Shown here in pieces: positions 1 to 8,273 of a stretch of DNA of 64,000 nt. The position numbers were made by a program, and so were the translations under genes. The stretch comes from an uncultured Oscillospiraceae bacterium. Lineage in GTDB: Bacteria > Bacillota > Clostridia > Oscillospirales > Ruminococcaceae. The DNA lies in the NCBI GenBank assembly GCA_905197685.1, contig CAJJZS010000001.1:62001-126000 (forward strand). Reading direction: 5' to 3'. Position 1 is the first letter of the stretch. Every line of letters starts with the position of its first letter. The notes under the pieces are model-generated. The model did no database searches. It saw only the letters and a list, made by a program, of their open reading frames with translations, and was not told where the DNA came from.

Positions 1-1
1 C

Positions 2-922
2 TGGAACACCGCAATCGCAAACAAAGCGTTCCGTCAGTCCATGTACTACGGTCTGGATTTGACCAACTACTGGAAGAGAACCAATGTAATCGACCCAATG
101 AGCTGTGAAAATAACTTCTACACCATGAAGGGTCTGTGCTACACCAGCGACGGAAAAGATTATACCGAACTGGTAAGAGAAGAAATGGGTCTGCCGAAAG
201 AAAACGGCGAAACTCCAATCAGAATGGACAAAGCAAAAGCAGAAGAACTGAAGAAACAGGCAATGGAAGAACTGACCCCTCTGGGCGTTACCTTCCCGGT
301 TGAACTGGATTACTATATCCCGGGCTCTAACCAGGCATCTTTGGACTCCGCAAACGTTCTGGCACAGTGCTTCACCGATGCTTTCGGCGATGATTACATC
401 AAATTTAACATCAAGACCTACATCAAGAGCAATACTCAGGAAGTTACAATTCCTCACCTCCACTCTATCCTGTTAAATGGCTGGGGCGCAGACTACGGTG
501 ACCCAATGAACTACCTCGGTCAGGAAAGATATGGCGAACCAAACGCTTACTATTCTGAAAACTACTCTTACATCAACGAAATCACCGAAGAAACCCCTGC
601 AAACAAAGAATTGCTGGCAGCTTACAAAGAATTTAACGAACTGGTAGCAGCAGCTGACGCAATCAATGATAACATGGACGAAAGATATAAAGCATTTGCA
701 AAAGCAGAGGCTTGCCTGATTGAAAACGCTCTGGTTATCCCATACAACTACTCTGTTGGCTATGTACTGACTAAGATTGACAAAGACACCAAGATCAATG
801 CTATGTTCGGTTCTACCAACGATAAGATGAAGAACTGGGATACCAAACAGTCCGGTTATACATCCGAAGAAAAAGGTTGTGCAGATAAGATTCATGCATT
901 TACCGAAGCAAACAAAAAATAA
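2..922 (+). CDS. Oligopeptide ABC transporter substrate-binding lipoprotein, C-terminal part (SBP family 5)
   Basis: This is the 3' part of a gene that begins before the window; the frame is open from base 2 and 306 residues are visible. It aligns end to end with the C-terminal halves of the two following genes, sharing blocks such as CENNFYTMKGLCYTSDG, NGWGADYGDP and KAFAKAEA. That places it in the extracytoplasmic peptide/nickel-type solute-binding family (SBP_bac_5), presumably lipid-anchored like its paralogues. It is the first visible member of a tandem array of three and is followed by its own terminator. No permease or ATPase gene is visible. The ligand cannot be read from sequence; peptides are most likely. 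Confidence 0.85.
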   Translation, partial: WNTAIANKAFRQSMYYGLDLTNYWKRTNVIDPMSCENNFYTMKGLCYTSDGKDYTELVREEMGLPKENGETPIRMDKAKAEELKKQAMEELTPLGVTFPVELDYYIPGSNQASLDSANVLAQCFTDAFGDDYIKFNIKTYIKSNTQEVTIPHLHSILLNGWGADYGDPMNYLGQERYGEPNAYYSENYSYINEITEETPANKELLAAYKEFNELVAAADAINDNMDERYKAFAKAEACLIENALVIPYNYSVGYVLTKIDKDTKINAMFGSTNDKMKNWDTKQSGYTSEEKGCADKIHAFTEANKK

Positions 923-934
923 TATCACAGCAAA

Positions 935-963
935 AACAGGGTCCGAAAGGGCTCTGTTTTTTT
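935..963 (+). terminator. Rho-independent terminator
   Basis: A 10-bp stem (935-944 with 949-958, two G-U pairs) closes a GAAA tetraloop and is followed by a run of T. It ends the first binding-protein transcript, so the paralogue downstream is transcribed separately. Confidence 0.85.
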
Positions 964-1127
964 GCGTGTTTCCCGACAAAATGGGCAGAACGGATAGAAA
1001 ATATAAAAAAGGAACAAAAAGAAGCAGGAAACAGCATAAAAAAGAATGATTTGATAAAAAATAACAGAATAAAGTTGTAAAAAATAAATAAAAATCGATT
1101 TTGCGCGAAAAAGCAAACACAACAAGA

Positions 1128-1156
1128 TTGACATAATTTTGAAAAAGTGCTATGAT
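1128..1156 (+). promoter_or_regulatory. Sigma-A-type promoter of the second binding-protein gene
   Basis: TTGACA at 1128-1133 and TATGAT at 1151-1156 are separated by 17 bp. The predicted start is near 1163, giving a leader of about 70 nt. The promoter of the third paralogue has exactly the same hexamers and spacing. The leader carries an AGGAGG at 1177-1182 far upstream of the real ribosome site. The rest of the 310-bp gap (923-1232) is AT-rich, with no ORF I can support. Confidence 0.8.
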
Positions 1157-1232
1157 GGCAACAGTTGTTCTAAAAAAGGAGGAAAAAATCCTGAAAAACA
1201 ACTGAGATTTATGTTGAAGGAGACGAAAACAG

Positions 1233-3227
1233 ATGAACAAGAAACTGGCAAGAGTCATGGCATTGGCTATGGCAGGCACCCTGATGCTGAGCGGATGCGG
1301 CGGCTCTGAGGGCGACACCGAAGAACCGAAGGACGCAAACGGCACCGAGGACAAACAGGAAGCAAAAAATGACAAGGAACTCAAAGAACTGGTTATTCCG
1401 ATGGCAGTTACCAGAGAGCTGGAAACCTTTAACGCGCTGTACAGCCAGAGAGGTGAGGACGCAGAAAACCTGACCAACCTGATAGACGGCCTGTTGGAAG
1501 TGGACAGCTACGGTAAATTGCAGCCTTGCCTTGCAGAAGAATGGGGCACCGAGGACGGCGGTTTAACCTGGAAATTCAAGCTGCGCGACGGCGTGAAATG
1601 GGTTGATGTAAACGCGCAGGAAAAAGCTGCCTGCAACGCGCAGGATTTTGCAACCGGTCTGGAGTGGGTGCTGAACTTCCACAAAAACGATTCCTCCAAC
1701 ACTTCGATGCCTTTGGAAATGATTCAAGGCGCAAAAGAATACTACGAATATACCAAAACTCTTTCTAAAGAAGAAGCATACGCGCTGACTGCGGGCGAAG
1801 GCTCGAAATTCCGCGAAATGGTCGGCTTGGAAACACCGGACGACCTGACTGTAATCTACCATTGTACCGCTCCGAAGCCGTACTTTGACTCGGTTGCTAC
1901 CTACTTCTGCCTGTATCCGATGGCGCAGGGCATGGTGGACGAGCTGGGCGGTCCTGACGGTGTAAGACAGATGAACAACGAAAATATGTGGTACAACGGC
2001 TGCTACACCATGACCGAGTACATTCAGGGCAACGAAAAAATCTACACCAAAAACCCAACCTACTGGGATACCGAGTGCAAGCTGTTCGACAGCGTTACCT
2101 TCCGCATGGTAGAATCTTCCGATATTGCATATCAGCTGTACCAGAACGGCGAGGTGGATTCCTGCGGTCTGTCCGAAAGCAACGTAAACATCATCAAGGG
2201 CAACGAGAACAACGAATTCCACGATTATCTGTGCGAAACTTTGCCGAAAAAATACTCCTACCAGTATCTGTTTAACTACAACAAGATGAACGAGGACGGC
2301 ACACCGGACAAAAACTGGAACACTGCCGTTGCAAACGAAGCATTTAGACAGTCCTTCCGTTACGGCATCGACTTCACCAAAGACTATGCCCGTCTGAACC
2401 CAATCAATCCGATGAAGTGTGAAAACAACTTCTTCAGCATGAAGGGTCTGTGCTACACCAGCGACGGAACAGATTACACCCAGCTGGTAGCGGACGAACT
2501 GGGTCTTACCATCAACGGCGAAACCCCGGCGCGTCTGGACAAGGAAAAAGCAGCTCAGTACAAAAAGCAGGCGATGGAAGAGCTGACCGCTTTGGGCGTT
2601 ACCTTCCCGGTAAGCTGTGATTTCTACATTCCGGCAAGCAACCAGGTTTCTCTGGACAGCGCAAACGTACTGAAAGATATTTTCAGCGAATGTCTGGGCG
2701 ACGATTATGTTGTTTTGAACATCAAAACCTATGTTTCCAAGCCAACCAGCGAGGTAATCGAGCCACAGCTGCATTCCATCACCGGCAACGGCTGGGGCGC
2801 AGACTACGGCGACCCTGTAAACTATCTGGGTCAGATGACCTACGGCTCCGAGCAGGCATACTATTCGGAGAGCTACACCAACATCAACCAGCTGACCGAA
2901 GAAACCCCGGAAAACAAAGCGCTGCTGGATACCTATAAGGAATACACCGAGATGGTAACTGCTGCCGATGCAATCGTGGACGATATGGACGCAAGATACA
3001 AAGCATTTGCAAAAGCAGAGGCTTACATGATTGACCATGCGCTCACCATTCCGCACGAATACGGCATCAACTGGACCTTAACCAAGATTAACTCTTACAG
3101 CAAGATGAACGCAATGTATGGTTCTGTAAACGAAAAGATGAAGAACTGGGAAACCAACGCTGACGGTTACACCACCGAAGAGATGGAAGCAATCGCAGCA
3201 GAACACGAGGCAGGAGCAAAAGCATAA
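1233..3227 (+). CDS. Oligopeptide ABC transporter substrate-binding lipoprotein
   Basis: A 664-residue SBP_bac_5 protein. The N-terminus is a lipoprotein signal peptide with lipobox LMLSGC (Cys about residue 22), then a short Glu/Lys/Asp-rich linker, then the two-lobed binding domain. Hallmarks include LTWKFKLRDGVKW and NPTYWD. The ATG is preceded by GAAGGAGACG. It is monocistronic, with a promoter at 1128-1156 and a terminator at 3283-3319. It is closely related to the genes before and after it but differs in likely ligand-contacting regions, suggesting paralogues with different preferences (inference). It is expected at the outer face of the membrane, delivering oligopeptides to a permease encoded elsewhere. 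Confidence 0.93.
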   Translation: MNKKLARVMALAMAGTLMLSGCGGSEGDTEEPKDANGTEDKQEAKNDKELKELVIPMAVTRELETFNALYSQRGEDAENLTNLIDGLLEVDSYGKLQPCLAEEWGTEDGGLTWKFKLRDGVKWVDVNAQEKAACNAQDFATGLEWVLNFHKNDSSNTSMPLEMIQGAKEYYEYTKTLSKEEAYALTAGEGSKFREMVGLETPDDLTVIYHCTAPKPYFDSVATYFCLYPMAQGMVDELGGPDGVRQMNNENMWYNGCYTMTEYIQGNEKIYTKNPTYWDTECKLFDSVTFRMVESSDIAYQLYQNGEVDSCGLSESNVNIIKGNENNEFHDYLCETLPKKYSYQYLFNYNKMNEDGTPDKNWNTAVANEAFRQSFRYGIDFTKDYARLNPINPMKCENNFFSMKGLCYTSDGTDYTQLVADELGLTINGETPARLDKEKAAQYKKQAMEELTALGVTFPVSCDFYIPASNQVSLDSANVLKDIFSECLGDDYVVLNIKTYVSKPTSEVIEPQLHSITGNGWGADYGDPVNYLGQMTYGSEQAYYSESYTNINQLTEETPENKALLDTYKEYTEMVTAADAIVDDMDARYKAFAKAEAYMIDHALTIPHEYGINWTLTKINSYSKMNAMYGSVNEKMKNWETNADGYTTEEMEAIAAEHEAGAKA

Positions 3228-3282
3228 GCGAAGACAGCGGCGCTTTGCAGGAAAGCCTGTAAATTGAATCGAATCAGAACGG

Positions 3283-3319
3283 CAGGAAGGTTGTCCGACG
3301 CGGACAGCCTTCCTGTTTT
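3283..3319 (+). terminator. Rho-independent terminator
   Basis: A long GC-rich hairpin pairs CAGGAAGG at 3283-3290 with CCTTCCTG at 3308-3315, plus an inner 7-bp stem, followed by TTTTG. It ends the second binding-protein transcript. Confidence 0.85.
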
Positions 3320-3508
3320 GTGTTTTCGGACAGAGATAGGACGGAGATTCCCGCAAAAATATGAAGGATTTTATTCATAAATGAAAAAAGTGAAAAAGGT
3401 CGATTTTTTTAAATGACGTTTTAATTTGTGATGTTTTATGGAAACAGACAATTAAAACTATCAATATTTAATAAAAATATTTTTTATACTTTAAATAAAA
3501 TAGATATA

Positions 3509-3537
3509 TTGACAAAAGAATAAAAATCTGTTATGAT
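3509..3537 (+). promoter_or_regulatory. Sigma-A-type promoter of the third binding-protein gene
   Basis: TTGACA at 3509-3514, a 17-bp spacer and TATGAT at 3532-3537. The predicted start is near 3544. GAAAGGAGG lies at 3557-3565, close to the mRNA 5' end, and is followed by a possible 12-codon leader ORF (ATG 3568, stop just before the true ribosome site). The remaining part of the 394-bp gap (3320-3508) is very AT-rich and shows no gene. Confidence 0.82.
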
Positions 3538-3621
3538 AAGGACAGTCAAAATAAAAGAAAGGAGGAAATGAACTTATTTTTTAAAATTGCATTTCATATG
3601 AACTGAGAAGGAGACGAGAAT

Positions 3622-5652
3622 ATGAAAAAGAAAATGGCAAGAATGATGGCTTTGCTTTTGGCAGGTTCCATGCTGTTGAGCGGCTGCGGCGGCACAGCTT
3701 CCGAAGATGAAAAACCGACCGAAGCCGATCCGACTGTGGGAGAAAGCGAAAATAAAAAAGAAAACAAGGAAGAAGACAATAAAGAAGCGGACAGCGGCTC
3801 GGAAGATAAATACCAGATTAAAGATTTGGTAATCGCTCAGCTGGGCGTCAACGAGATGGAAACCTTTAATATTCTCTATGCAAACAACCAGAAAGAACAC
3901 GATGTGTTAAGCAATGTCTGGGAAGGTCTTTTGGAAAATGACAACCACGGCAAACTGGCTCCTGCAATCGCCAAAGAATGGGGCACCGAGGACGGCGGTT
4001 TAACATGGACCTTTAAACTGCGCGAAGGCGTAAAATGGGTTGATATGAACGCGCAGGAAAAAGCGGACTGCAACGCGCAGGACTTTGCAACCGGTCTGGA
4101 ATGGATTTTAAACTTCCACAAAAACGATTCCTCCAACACCTCTATGCCGATCGAAATGATTAAAGGCGCAGAGGAATATTACGAATACACCAAAACATTA
4201 AGCAAGGAAGAAGCGCAGGCTTTAACCGCAGGCGAAGGCTCGAAATTCCGTGAGATGGTCGGCATCGAAATCCCCGACGATTACACCGTTATTTATCACT
4301 GCACCGACCCGAAACCGTATTTTGACTCGGTAGCAAGCTATGTTTGCCTGTTCCCGCTGGCACAGGGCATGGTAGACGAGCTGGGCGGCGTTGACGGCGT
4401 AAAAGCGATGAACAACACCAATATGTGGTATAACGGCTGCTACACCATGACTACCTATGTTCAGAACAACGAAAAGATTCTGACCAAAAACCCGACATAC
4501 TGGGACAAAGATTGTTTCCTGTTTGATACCGTTACAACAAAAATGGTAGAGTCCAACGACGTTGCATTCCAGATGTATGAAAACGGCGAGGTGGATTCCA
4601 TCAACCTGACAGAAAGCAACCTGAACACCATTTACAATGATCCGAACCACAAATATCATGATTACTTAACCGAGAGAATGCCGACCAAATATTCTTGGCA
4701 GATTCATTTTAACTTTGACAAGATGAACGAGGACGGCACTCCCGATACAAACTGGAACAAAGCGGTTGCAAACGAAGCGTTCCGTCTGGCTTGGTACTAC
4801 GGCTTGGATCTGCGTCCGTCTTGGAAGAGAACCAACGCCATCAACCCGATGAGCTGCGAAAACAACGCATACACCATGAAGGGCTTGTGCTACACCAGCG
4901 ACGGCAGAGATTATGTGGAACTGGTTCACGATGAACTGGGTTATGCAGAGCCGGACGGCGAGACACCGGTTCGCTTAGACCCTGAAAAAGCACAGCAGTA
5001 CAAAAAACAGGCAATGGAAGAGCTGTCTGCGATAGGCGTTACCTTCCCGGTTGAGATTGACTACTACATCCAGGGCAGCAACCAGACTATGCTGGACAGC
5101 GCAAACGTACTCAAACAGGTATTCTCCGACAGCTTGGGCGACGATTTTGTTACCCTGAATATTCTGACCTATGTTCAAAGCTCGATGCAGGAGGTTTATG
5201 TTCCGAAGAAACACTCTATGTGTGTCAACGGCTGGGGCGCAGACTACGGCGATCCGCAGAACTACCTGATTCAGGAAGTAATGGGCAATGATAACGCATT
5301 CTACGCGGTACAGTACTCTTACATCAACGATGTAGAAGAAACTCCGGAAACCAAACAGCTGCTGGATACCTACAAAGAATTTACCAGAATGGTAGAAGAA
5401 GCAGGTAAGATTAACGATGACCTTGACGCAAGATATGCGGCGTTTGCAAAAGCAGAGGCTTATATGATTTCTCATGCGTTGACCTTCCCGAACTACTTCG
5501 ATGTTGGCTGGAGCTTAACTAAGATTAACCCATACAGCAAGATGAATGCGATGTTCGGTTCTCAGAACGGTAAGATGAAGAACTGGGAAACCAAGACTGA
5601 CGGTTATACCACCGAAGAGATGAATGTAATCGCAGCAGAATATAACGCATAA
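3622..5652 (+). CDS. Oligopeptide ABC transporter substrate-binding lipoprotein
   Basis: The third tandem paralogue, 676 residues. It has a signal peptide with lipobox MLLSGC, an acidic linker of about 50 residues, then the SBP_bac_5 fold. Long blocks are nearly identical to the preceding gene (for example FATGLEW, LNFHKNDSSNTSMP, KTLSKEEA). The start is supported by GAAGGAGACGAG just upstream. It has its own promoter and terminator. The acidic Glu/Lys/Asp linker and the regions around residues 400-450 and 520-560 diverge most from its neighbours. Peptide is the likely ligand class; the exact ligand is unknown. Confidence 0.93.
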   Translation: MKKKMARMMALLLAGSMLLSGCGGTASEDEKPTEADPTVGESENKKENKEEDNKEADSGSEDKYQIKDLVIAQLGVNEMETFNILYANNQKEHDVLSNVWEGLLENDNHGKLAPAIAKEWGTEDGGLTWTFKLREGVKWVDMNAQEKADCNAQDFATGLEWILNFHKNDSSNTSMPIEMIKGAEEYYEYTKTLSKEEAQALTAGEGSKFREMVGIEIPDDYTVIYHCTDPKPYFDSVASYVCLFPLAQGMVDELGGVDGVKAMNNTNMWYNGCYTMTTYVQNNEKILTKNPTYWDKDCFLFDTVTTKMVESNDVAFQMYENGEVDSINLTESNLNTIYNDPNHKYHDYLTERMPTKYSWQIHFNFDKMNEDGTPDTNWNKAVANEAFRLAWYYGLDLRPSWKRTNAINPMSCENNAYTMKGLCYTSDGRDYVELVHDELGYAEPDGETPVRLDPEKAQQYKKQAMEELSAIGVTFPVEIDYYIQGSNQTMLDSANVLKQVFSDSLGDDFVTLNILTYVQSSMQEVYVPKKHSMCVNGWGADYGDPQNYLIQEVMGNDNAFYAVQYSYINDVEETPETKQLLDTYKEFTRMVEEAGKINDDLDARYAAFAKAEAYMISHALTFPNYFDVGWSLTKINPYSKMNAMFGSQNGKMKNWETKTDGYTTEEMNVIAAEYNA

Positions 5653-5667
5653 TCGGCAAAACAATAA

Positions 5668-5697
5668 AAATCCGACCCATTGGGGTCGGATTTTTTT
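5668..5697. terminator. Bidirectional rho-independent terminator
   Basis: AAATCCGACCC (5668-5678), loop ATTG, GGGTCGGATTT, then a T run on the plus strand and an A run on the other side. It sits between two convergent genes and can serve both. Confidence 0.85.
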
Positions 5698-5703
5698 GTC
5701 TTA

Positions 5704-6861
5704 CTATTCGACGGTAATTAAATCATATTTGCGGCTGCCCATTCCCAGTTTTACTGCGTGTTCCAAACAGCTTTCCCAGTTGGTGTCCGGGTGGGTATCG
5801 GTGAAGTGGTCATGGTGACAGTGTTCTCTTTCGGACAACAGGCTGCCGTTGATGACGGGCTGCGCGTTGACAGCGTCTGCGCACGCCTGGTCCAAAGCGA
5901 CAGGGTCGAAGGAGGCGAACATACCGATATTCGGAACGATTGGAATATCGTTTTCTCCGTGGCAGTCACAGTACGGGGAAACATCGATAACCAGGCTGAT
6001 ATGGAAGTTTGGCTTATCTTTGATGATAGCGTAGGTGTATTCCGCAATTTTGCAGTTCATAATATCATTTGCCTCACTAAGACCGGATTTAACCGCATCT
6101 TCGGGGCAGGCGCCGATGCAGCGTCCGCAGCCCACACATTTGTTGTGGTCGATAAAGGCGCGTTTTTTTGCATTTTTACGTTCTGCGCGGCTTCCCGGCT
6201 TGTTTTCGCCTTCATAGTCGATAAAGCTGATGGCATCATGCGCGCAGTTTTTGCGACATTCTCCGCAGGAGATACAGAGTTCCGGTTTTACATTCGGTTT
6301 TCCGCTGCTGTGCATTTCCATCTTTCCTGCGCGGGAGCCGCAGCCCATGCCGAGGTTTTTAAACGCTCCGCCAAAGCCTGCGGATTCGTGTCCTTTAAAG
6401 TGACTTAAAGAAATGATGACATCGGCGTCCATCACAGCGCGACCGATTTTGGCTTCTTTTACATATTCGCCGTCAATCTTAACCAGTGTTTCGTCTGTTC
6501 CTTTTAAGCCGTCTGCGATGATAACATGGCAGCCGGTAGCAAAGGGGTTGTAACCGTTTTCATAGGCGGTATCCAGATGGTCCAGCGCATTTTTTCTTCT
6601 TCCGACATACAGTGTGTTGCAGTCGGTCAGGAAAGGTTTTCCACCCAGCTCCTTTACCAAATCCACAACAACCTTTGCATAGTTTGGACGAAGATATGCA
6701 AGGTTTCCGGGCTCTCCGAAATGGATTTTGATGGCAGTATATTTGTTCTCAAAATCAATGCCGGCAATTCCCGCTTCCCGAATCAGACGATCCAGTTTTT
6801 TGAGCAGATTAGTTCCTTGATGAACCTTCATAGATGTAAAATAAACTTTAGATTTTTCCAT
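5704..6861 (-). CDS. DUF362 protein with two 4Fe-4S ferredoxin motifs
   Basis: 385 residues. The N-terminal two thirds match the DUF362 family (KIHFGEPGN, FLTDCNTLYVGRRK, SHFKGHESAGFGGAFKN). Two CxxCxxCxxxC motifs follow at about residues 196-206 and 242-252 and are typical of bacterial 4Fe-4S ferredoxin domains. These proteins are probably redox enzymes, but no reaction is firmly established for this type. It is a single gene on the minus strand, convergent with the lipoprotein genes. The ATG lies behind GGGAGGAATTTGTAAA. A plausible -10 (TATAAT on the minus strand) lies at 6920-6925. Confidence 0.88.
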   Translation of the reverse strand: MEKSKVYFTSMKVHQGTNLLKKLDRLIREAGIAGIDFENKYTAIKIHFGEPGNLAYLRPNYAKVVVDLVKELGGKPFLTDCNTLYVGRRKNALDHLDTAYENGYNPFATGCHVIIADGLKGTDETLVKIDGEYVKEAKIGRAVMDADVIISLSHFKGHESAGFGGAFKNLGMGCGSRAGKMEMHSSGKPNVKPELCISCGECRKNCAHDAISFIDYEGENKPGSRAERKNAKKRAFIDHNKCVGCGRCIGACPEDAVKSGLSEANDIMNCKIAEYTYAIIKDKPNFHISLVIDVSPYCDCHGENDIPIVPNIGMFASFDPVALDQACADAVNAQPVINGSLLSEREHCHHDHFTDTHPDTNWESCLEHAVKLGMGSRKYDLITVE

Positions 6862-7159
6862 TTTACAAATTCCTCCCTGTGTTTTCGAGCAGAGTTTCCT
6901 TTTTTCTTAACGTAATTTTATTATATCACAAATGATAAAAAAGGAAAATAAGCGAAGGATAAAAAGTAAAAAAATAAAGCAAAAAATGCAAAAAACAGTT
7001 TCTTTGATTGGTGGAGTTGCAGATAGGAATTTCTGTTTTTTGTAAAAACAGAGAAGGAAAGTGTACATAATCACAATAGTTTTTGAGAGAAAAACGGCGA
7101 ATTCCAAAGCAAGTCCAATTTCCTTTGTACAAAAAGTCAAATTGTTAAATAAATAACAG

Positions 7160-7187
7160 TTGAAATAAATCGGGACTGTGCTATAAT
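7160..7187 (+). promoter_or_regulatory. Promoter of the folate transporter transcript
   Basis: TTGAAA (7160-7165), a 16-bp spacer and TATAAT (7182-7187). The predicted start at about 7194 lies just before the THF riboswitch. The stretch 6926-7159 is AT-rich and I see nothing else in it. Confidence 0.78.
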
Positions 7188-7199
7188 AAATTCGACATA

Positions 7200-7300
7200 A
7201 GCAGAGTAGATAAACAGGCGTAAAGTGTTCGGCAAACGGGGAGTTGTTGCTGGAACGAAAAATCGTAGGATTTGCGGTCTGTTTGTCGCATCCCGCTGTT
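7200..7300 (+). ncRNA. THF (tetrahydrofolate) riboswitch aptamer
   Basis: The sequence follows the tetrahydrofolate riboswitch consensus in order: AGAGTAGAT near the 5' end, GGCGTAAAGTG, a GGGGAGTTGTT segment, AACGAA at 7253-7258, TGCGGTCTGTTTG and the closing GCATCCCGCT. The terminal P1 helix is AGCAG (7200-7204) with CTGTT (7296-7300), one pair being G-U. It lies between a promoter and an ECF S-component gene, a usual genomic setting for this class. It senses reduced folates and lowers expression of folate uptake. Confidence 0.85.
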
Positions 7301-7304
7301 ACAT

Positions 7305-7358
7305 ACAAGGAGCATACCTCCAAGTTTGTACAGCCGTCAAATGATTATAGGAGGTATG
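7305..7358 (+). promoter_or_regulatory. Riboswitch expression platform: anti-Shine-Dalgarno and alternative hairpin
   Basis: CATACCTCC at 7313-7321 is perfectly complementary to GGAGGTATG at 7350-7358, which contains the ribosome site of the downstream gene. A competing fold pairs TACAAGGAG (7304-7312) with CTCC plus TTGTA (7318-7331), which would free the ribosome site. The arrangement predicts control of translation start rather than termination, because no T-run follows. Confidence 0.65.
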
Positions 7359-7362
7359 GTTT

Positions 7363-8046
7363 ATGAATCTTATGTCCAAAGACGCGGCAGAAGCCGCAAT
7401 TCCAACCGAGCAGGAGATGGCTTCCGAGAAAAAATCAGAAAATTCCGCTCCGAAGCTGACTTTGCAGGAGGGCGCGGTTTCTAAAAAAGGGTCATCCCTT
7501 TCACTCAGAGAAAAGTTTCGGGAATCGGCAAAGGAAATAAAAAATCCACGCACCCTTACAGGAGTTGCCATGCTGTTGGCGATGAGTGTGGTTCTTTCTT
7601 TTACAGCCAGTCTGCGCCTGAGTGAAACGCTGAAAATCGGTTTGGGATATTTGATTACCGCAATTTTGGGAATGATGTACGGACCGGTTACGGCAGCCTT
7701 TGCGGCAGGGGTAGGGGATATTATTAAATATCTGCTGAAACCGACCGGCGGCTATTTCTTCGGTTTTACGCTGACAGCGATGTTGGGAGGCGTGATTTAC
7801 GGAATCTTCTTTTATAAAGAAAGATGTACCGTTGTCCGTGCAATTGCAGCAAAGACAAGCGTGACGGTGCTGTTAAACTGTCTGTTAAATACGGTATGGC
7901 TTTCCATTATGTACGGACAGCCGTTCGTGGCTTCCTTGATCACACGCGCGACTAAAAATATTATTTTACTTCCGTTTGAAATTATTCTGTTATATGTTGT
8001 GCTGAACGGAATGAGTAAGGTAATTCAAAGAGTAAAACATCATTAG
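7363..8046 (+). CDS. folT: Folate ECF transporter S component (FolT family)
   Basis: 227 residues. A hydrophilic N-terminal extension of about 60 residues (rich in Glu/Lys/Ser) precedes six hydrophobic segments of an ECF substrate-binding membrane subunit. The core contains GLGYLITAILGMMYGPVTAA and GGYFFGFTLTAMLGG, typical of the folate S-component family, and lies under a THF riboswitch. The protein binds folate in the membrane and needs the shared ECF module (EcfA, EcfA', EcfT) from elsewhere. The long N-terminal extension is unusual for the family. The ATG is preceded by AGGAGGT. Confidence 0.88.
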   Translation: MNLMSKDAAEAAIPTEQEMASEKKSENSAPKLTLQEGAVSKKGSSLSLREKFRESAKEIKNPRTLTGVAMLLAMSVVLSFTASLRLSETLKIGLGYLITAILGMMYGPVTAAFAAGVGDIIKYLLKPTGGYFFGFTLTAMLGGVIYGIFFYKERCTVVRAIAAKTSVTVLLNCLLNTVWLSIMYGQPFVASLITRATKNIILLPFEIILLYVVLNGMSKVIQRVKHH

Positions 8047-8062
8047 GATTTCAGATACCGAA

Positions 8063-8096
8063 AAAGTACAGGCACCCTATCTGCCTGTACTTTTTT
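8063..8096 (+). terminator. Rho-independent terminator
   Basis: AAAGTACAGGCA (8063-8074), a 7-nt loop, TGCCTGTACTTT and a T-run. It ends the folT transcript. Confidence 0.88.
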
Positions 8097-8180
8097 GTGC
8101 GAAAATGTATGAAATTTTTCTTTTTGGGCGATACTGTTTCGGATTGGTCGGGATAAAAAAGATTTAAGTAGGAAAAGAAG

Positions 8181-8219
8181 TTGTCAGAACTTGACAAGTA
8201 GACTAAAATGGAGTATTTT
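8181..8219 (+). promoter_or_regulatory. suf promoter with overlapping inverted repeat (candidate operator)
   Basis: TTGACA (8191-8196), a 17-bp spacer and TATTTT (8214-8219). A perfect inverted repeat, TTGTCA (8181-8186) N5 TGACAA (8192-8197), covers the -35 hexamer, which is a classical position for a repressor. The regulator is unknown; an Rrf2-type iron-sulfur regulator is one possibility, but no gene for it is in the window. Confidence 0.6.
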
Positions 8220-8273
8220 GTATATGTTGAAACGGATTTTTTTCAATTTTAAAATAGAAGATGGAGTGAAAAT

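Noticed and set aside
1563..3056. Long antisense open frame (497 codons) opposite the second lipoprotein gene
   Set aside because: No ribosome site or family match, and it lies wholly inside a clear coding gene; it arises from biased third codon positions.
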